Assembly (NCBI GenBank): GCA_030526935.1 | Contig: JAUNBY010000123.1 | Span: 1-8,291, forward strand | Direction: 5' to 3' | Length of the DNA: 8,291 nucleotides | Source: Clostridia bacterium | GTDB lineage: Bacteria > Bacillota > Clostridia > Christensenellales > Aristaeellaceae | Translations under genes and position numbers: made by a program | In this document: one piece after another, positions 6,208 through 8,291 of the stretch | Position numbering within the stretch: the first letter of the stretch is position 1 | Layout of the letters: every line of letters begins with the position of its first letter | The notes under the pieces: model-generated | The model's database searches: none | What the model saw: only the letters and a program-made list of their open reading frames with translations | Told to the model about the DNA's origin: nothing

Positions 6208-7080
6208 TTACCTCTTGCTTCCCACGAAGAACAGCGCTATGGTACCGGGGCCGCTGTGCGCTCCTATGACGGGGCCTATCATGTTGACGACGACTTCCTT
6301 GACGCCCAGTTGCGCCTTTATCATGTCGGCGAGGATGTTGGCTTCGTCCTCGCAGTCGCCGTGGCTTATGAACACCGTCTGGGAGGCGGGGTCAACCGCG
6401 AGCTCAGCCATCTTGTCCTTGAGCTTTTTGATGGAACCTTTGCGGCCTCTGGCGATCTCGACGTTGACGAGTTTTCCCTCGTCGTCCATATGCATTACGG
6501 GCTTTACTCCCAGCAGACTTCCGATTATCTCAACCGTCGCGGATACACGCCCGCCGCGCTTGAGGAAGTGCAAATCGTCCACGGTGTACCAGTGGCATAT
6601 GGACAGCCTTATTTCCTCTACGTAGTCGCGAAGCTGTTCGATGGAAAGACCCTCGCGCTTTTTCTTAACCGCGAGATGCAGTATAAGGCCCTCGCCAAGA
6701 GACGCGCACAGCGTATCCACGGCGATTATTTTGCGCTCGGGGTATTTTTTTACCAGATCCTCTACGGCGCTCAAGGCGCTTTGATACGTCGCGCTCAATC
6801 CCGACGAGAAGCACAGAAACAGCACGTCCGTTCCGTTTTTAAGGTGTTCCTCGGCCGCAGTCTCAAAAGCGCCTATGCTGGGCGCCGCAGTCTTGGCCAT
6901 CACGCCGTTTCTGAGCTTATCGTAAAACACCTTTGGCTGCATTTCGCGCCAGTCGAGATAGTTATAGTTGCTTTTTTCTTCCATCGTGACCGTAAGCGGC
7001 ACGACCGTAAGCTCCATTTCATCGGCCATGCTGGCCGGAAGATCGCAGGAAGAATCGGTGATTATCACATATTCGCTCAT
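6208..7080 (-). CDS. DegV family fatty-acid-binding protein (FakB-like)
   Basis: A 290-residue cytosolic protein of the DegV family, whose characterised members (FakB) hold a fatty acid while the kinase FakA phosphorylates it for entry into phospholipid synthesis. Family motifs in order: IITDSSCDLP (6-15) at the N terminus; KTAAPS (63-68), a variant of the usual TSQPS; FSSGLSATYQSA (91-102), whose serine contacts the carboxylate in known structures; VDTLCASLGEGL (121-132); the long signature DDLHFLKRGGRVS (168-180); and GPVIGAHSGPGTIAL (269-283). Length is normal. The start at 7080 is supported by AAAGGAG (plus-strand 7088-7094) eight bases upstream and by a strong promoter. No fakA-like kinase gene lies in the window, so the partner would be encoded elsewhere. 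Fatty-acid binding is family knowledge; which lipid is bound cannot be told. Confidence 0.94.
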   Translation of the reverse strand: MSEYVIITDSSCDLPASMADEMELTVVPLTVTMEEKSNYNYLDWREMQPKVFYDKLRNGVMAKTAAPSIGAFETAAEEHLKNGTDVLFLCFSSGLSATYQSALSAVEDLVKKYPERKIIAVDTLCASLGEGLILHLAVKKKREGLSIEQLRDYVEEIRLSICHWYTVDDLHFLKRGGRVSATVEIIGSLLGVKPVMHMDDEGKLVNVEIARGRKGSIKKLKDKMAELAVDPASQTVFISHGDCEDEANILADMIKAQLGVKEVVVNMIGPVIGAHSGPGTIALFFVGSKR

Positions 7081-7109
7081 AATTCAACTCCTTTAATTTG
7101 ATTCACTGT

Positions 7110-7138
7110 AGTATACGTCAAGACGCTTCGCCTGTCAA
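7110..7138 (-). promoter_or_regulatory. Sigma-A promoter of the degV-family gene
   Basis: On the minus strand, a perfect -35 TTGACA (7138-7133), a 17-base spacer and a -10 TATACT (7115-7110) stand 29 bases before the ATG. Transcription would start near 7103. This separates degV expression from tsaD even though the two genes are codirectional. Confidence 0.82.
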
Positions 7139-7177
7139 GAAAGAACAACTTCATTTCACCGGTTGTTTCCCGTTTGT

Positions 7178-8233
7178 TCACCATTCGCACATGTCCGCCG
7201 CGGGTTGGGCGTTGAGAGAGAGGTTTGCGCCTCTTCCGCTCATCAGGTTATAAAACGCGGCGGAGCCTATCATCTGCGCGTTGTCGGTACACAACAGTGG
7301 CTGCGGCATAAACGCCCTTATGCCGGCCTTTTCGCAGGCGGCGGAGATTTCGCGCCTCAACAGCAGGTTCGACGCCACGCCTCCCGCGAGGCAGAGCGTA
7401 TCAAGTCCGCTTTCGACCGTCGCGAGCACGCTTTTCTCCACTAATGACGCTACGACCGCGCGGCGAAATGAGGCGGCAAAGTCGGCGGGAACCATGCTCT
7501 CACCGCGCGAGGCCATGTTGTGCGCGAGGTTTATGACGTGAGTTTTAAGCCCGGAGAACGAAAAATCGTATCTTCCGGGGGTGTGTACCGACGGGAAGGT
7601 ATACGCCCGGTCGTCCCCGGTCTCGGCGAGCCTGTCCAACAGGGGGCCGCCCGGATAGGGGATAGAGAGCACCCTCGCCACCTTGTCAAACGCCTCGCCC
7701 GCCGCGTCGTCGGTGGTGTGCCCTAAAACCTCGTAATGCCCGTAATCGGCGACCTTGACGATGTGGCTGTGGCCTCCGGACGCGACGAGGCATATGAAGG
7801 GAGGTTCCAATTCCGGGTGAGCTATGTAATTGGCGCTTACGTGTCCCTCTATGTGGTTGACGGCTATGAGGGGAAGACCCTTTGCCCACGCGAGACCCTT
7901 GGCGAACGCCACGCCCGTCAAGAGCGCGCCCACGAGACCGGGGCCGTTGGTCACGGCGACCGCGTCTATATCGTCAAGAGTGAGAGATCCTTGCCTTAAA
8001 ACCTCGTCCAGCAGCGGACAAAGCGCTTCGACGTGCATTCTGGACGCTATCTCGGGGACTACACCGCCGTAAAGCGCGTGCATGTCTATTTGCGAGGCAA
8101 TTCCCTGCGCTATGGTCCTTCGCCCGTCTTCGACTATGGCGGTGGCGGTTTCGTCGCACGAAGATTCGAAAGCGAGTATGCGCGCATGTCCCCGCTTCAT
8201 CAGATTATCGAGTTTTTCGGCTTGCCACATCAT
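7178..8233 (-). CDS. tsaD: tRNA N6-adenosine threonylcarbamoyltransferase TsaD
   Basis: A 351-residue enzyme (Gcp/Kae1/YgjD family) that transfers the threonylcarbamoyl group from threonylcarbamoyl-AMP to adenosine 37 of ANN-decoding tRNAs, working with TsaB and TsaE in the cytosol. Visible signatures: ILAFESSCDETA (19-30) at the start of the ASKHA fold; the metal-binding NHIEGH with His127 and His131; CLVASGGHS (148-156); DDAAGEAFDK (175-184); FSFSGLKT (224-231); AGGVASN (283-289); and CTDNAQMIG with Asp317 as the third metal ligand. All catalytic positions look intact. AGAGGA (8241-8246) lies seven bases before the ATG at 8233, which supports the full N terminus; a second ATG follows directly at 8230. 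A start at Met12 would lose this ribosome-binding site. The start overlaps the stop of the upstream reading frame in an ATGA arrangement, suggesting translational coupling. Usual neighbours tsaB and rimI are not seen. The gap to the degV promoter holds only a weak hairpin. Confidence 0.97.
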   Translation of the reverse strand: MMWQAEKLDNLMKRGHARILAFESSCDETATAIVEDGRRTIAQGIASQIDMHALYGGVVPEIASRMHVEALCPLLDEVLRQGSLTLDDIDAVAVTNGPGLVGALLTGVAFAKGLAWAKGLPLIAVNHIEGHVSANYIAHPELEPPFICLVASGGHSHIVKVADYGHYEVLGHTTDDAAGEAFDKVARVLSIPYPGGPLLDRLAETGDDRAYTFPSVHTPGRYDFSFSGLKTHVINLAHNMASRGESMVPADFAASFRRAVVASLVEKSVLATVESGLDTLCLAGGVASNLLLRREISAACEKAGIRAFMPQPLLCTDNAQMIGSAAFYNLMSGRGANLSLNAQPAADMCEW

Positions 8234-8291
8234 TGTCTGTTCCTCTTTTTTATGACCAATATCCCCGCCGTTGACGCCGCTGCGACGGCCA
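8230..8291 (-). CDS. C-terminal tip of an unidentified upstream gene (partial)
   Basis: The frame entering from the right edge encodes 19 residues (AVAAASTAGILVIKKRNRQ) and stops at TGA 8232-8230, overlapping the tsaD start by four bases. The hydrophobic run followed by a Lys/Arg-rich end looks like a C-terminal membrane anchor, as in surface proteins with a sorting tail or tail-anchored proteins. It is too short to identify. The overlap geometry and codons similar to the neighbours support real coding. Another frame reads to a TAA near 8250 and cannot be fully excluded. Confidence 0.45.
   Translation of the reverse strand, partial: AVAAASTAGILVIKKRNRQ

Noticed and set aside
6181..7101. A 306-codon plus-strand open frame across the degV-family gene
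   Set aside because: It is the mirror of a well-supported DegV protein that has its own promoter and ribosome-binding site; the translated shadow has no family features.
7144..7167. Weak hairpin after tsaD (AACAAC/GTTGTT) as a terminator
   Set aside because: The stem is six base pairs and AT-rich, the loop is 12 bases, and the following CTTTC is a poor T tract.
1..8291. CRISPR arrays, tRNA or rRNA genes, insertion sequences, integrases or att sites
   Set aside because: No regularly spaced repeats, tRNA-like cloverleaf ends, transposase motifs or long direct or inverted repeats were seen.

Overview
This window looks like chromosomal DNA from a Gram-positive, Firmicutes-type bacterium, most likely a Clostridia-class anaerobe. 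The support is good Shine-Dalgarno sites (GGGAGG, AAAGGAG), sigma-A-type promoters, short intergenic gaps, and family content common there: a dCache/HAMP/SpoIIE-type phosphatase, a DegV protein, a YajO-like aldo/keto reductase paired with a flavodoxin, and a small XRE regulator with an IPQSTIS-like recognition helix. Most genes are GC-rich but use ATA heavily for isoleucine (11 of 17 Ile codons in the aldo/keto reductase). I cannot assign a genus.

Plus strand, left half (1-5058). A large membrane signalling protein (15-2555) joins an extracellular dCache sensor, a HAMP domain, a PP2C/SpoIIE phosphatase and a C-terminal RsbW-like ATPase/kinase domain. A solitary, visibly AT-richer HNH endonuclease gene (about 2608-3387) follows after a short gap. 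Then comes a two-gene redox operon: an aldo/keto reductase (3538-4500) and a flavodoxin (4522-5007). This operon is preceded by a promoter with a 19-base spacer holding an imperfect dyad, the architecture of MerR-family control, and it ends at a strong intrinsic terminator (5025-5058).

Minus strand, right half (5073-8291). In transcription order these are: the 3' tip of an unidentified gene (8291-8230) overlapping the start of tsaD; tsaD itself (8233-7178), for the universal tRNA t6A modification; a DegV-family lipid-binding protein (7080-6208) with its own near-consensus promoter and terminator; an isoprenylcysteine-methyltransferase-like membrane protein (6118-5447); and an XRE-family regulator (5378-5073). 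The two halves converge on the terminator at 5025-5058.

The genes do not form one obvious pathway. tsaD is housekeeping. The redox pair is a coherent stress or carbonyl-reduction operon. The phosphatase is an environmental input module. The HNH gene is the best candidate for recently acquired or defence-related DNA. I found no rRNA, tRNA, CRISPR array, insertion sequence or integrase, and no clear undescribed multigene system.
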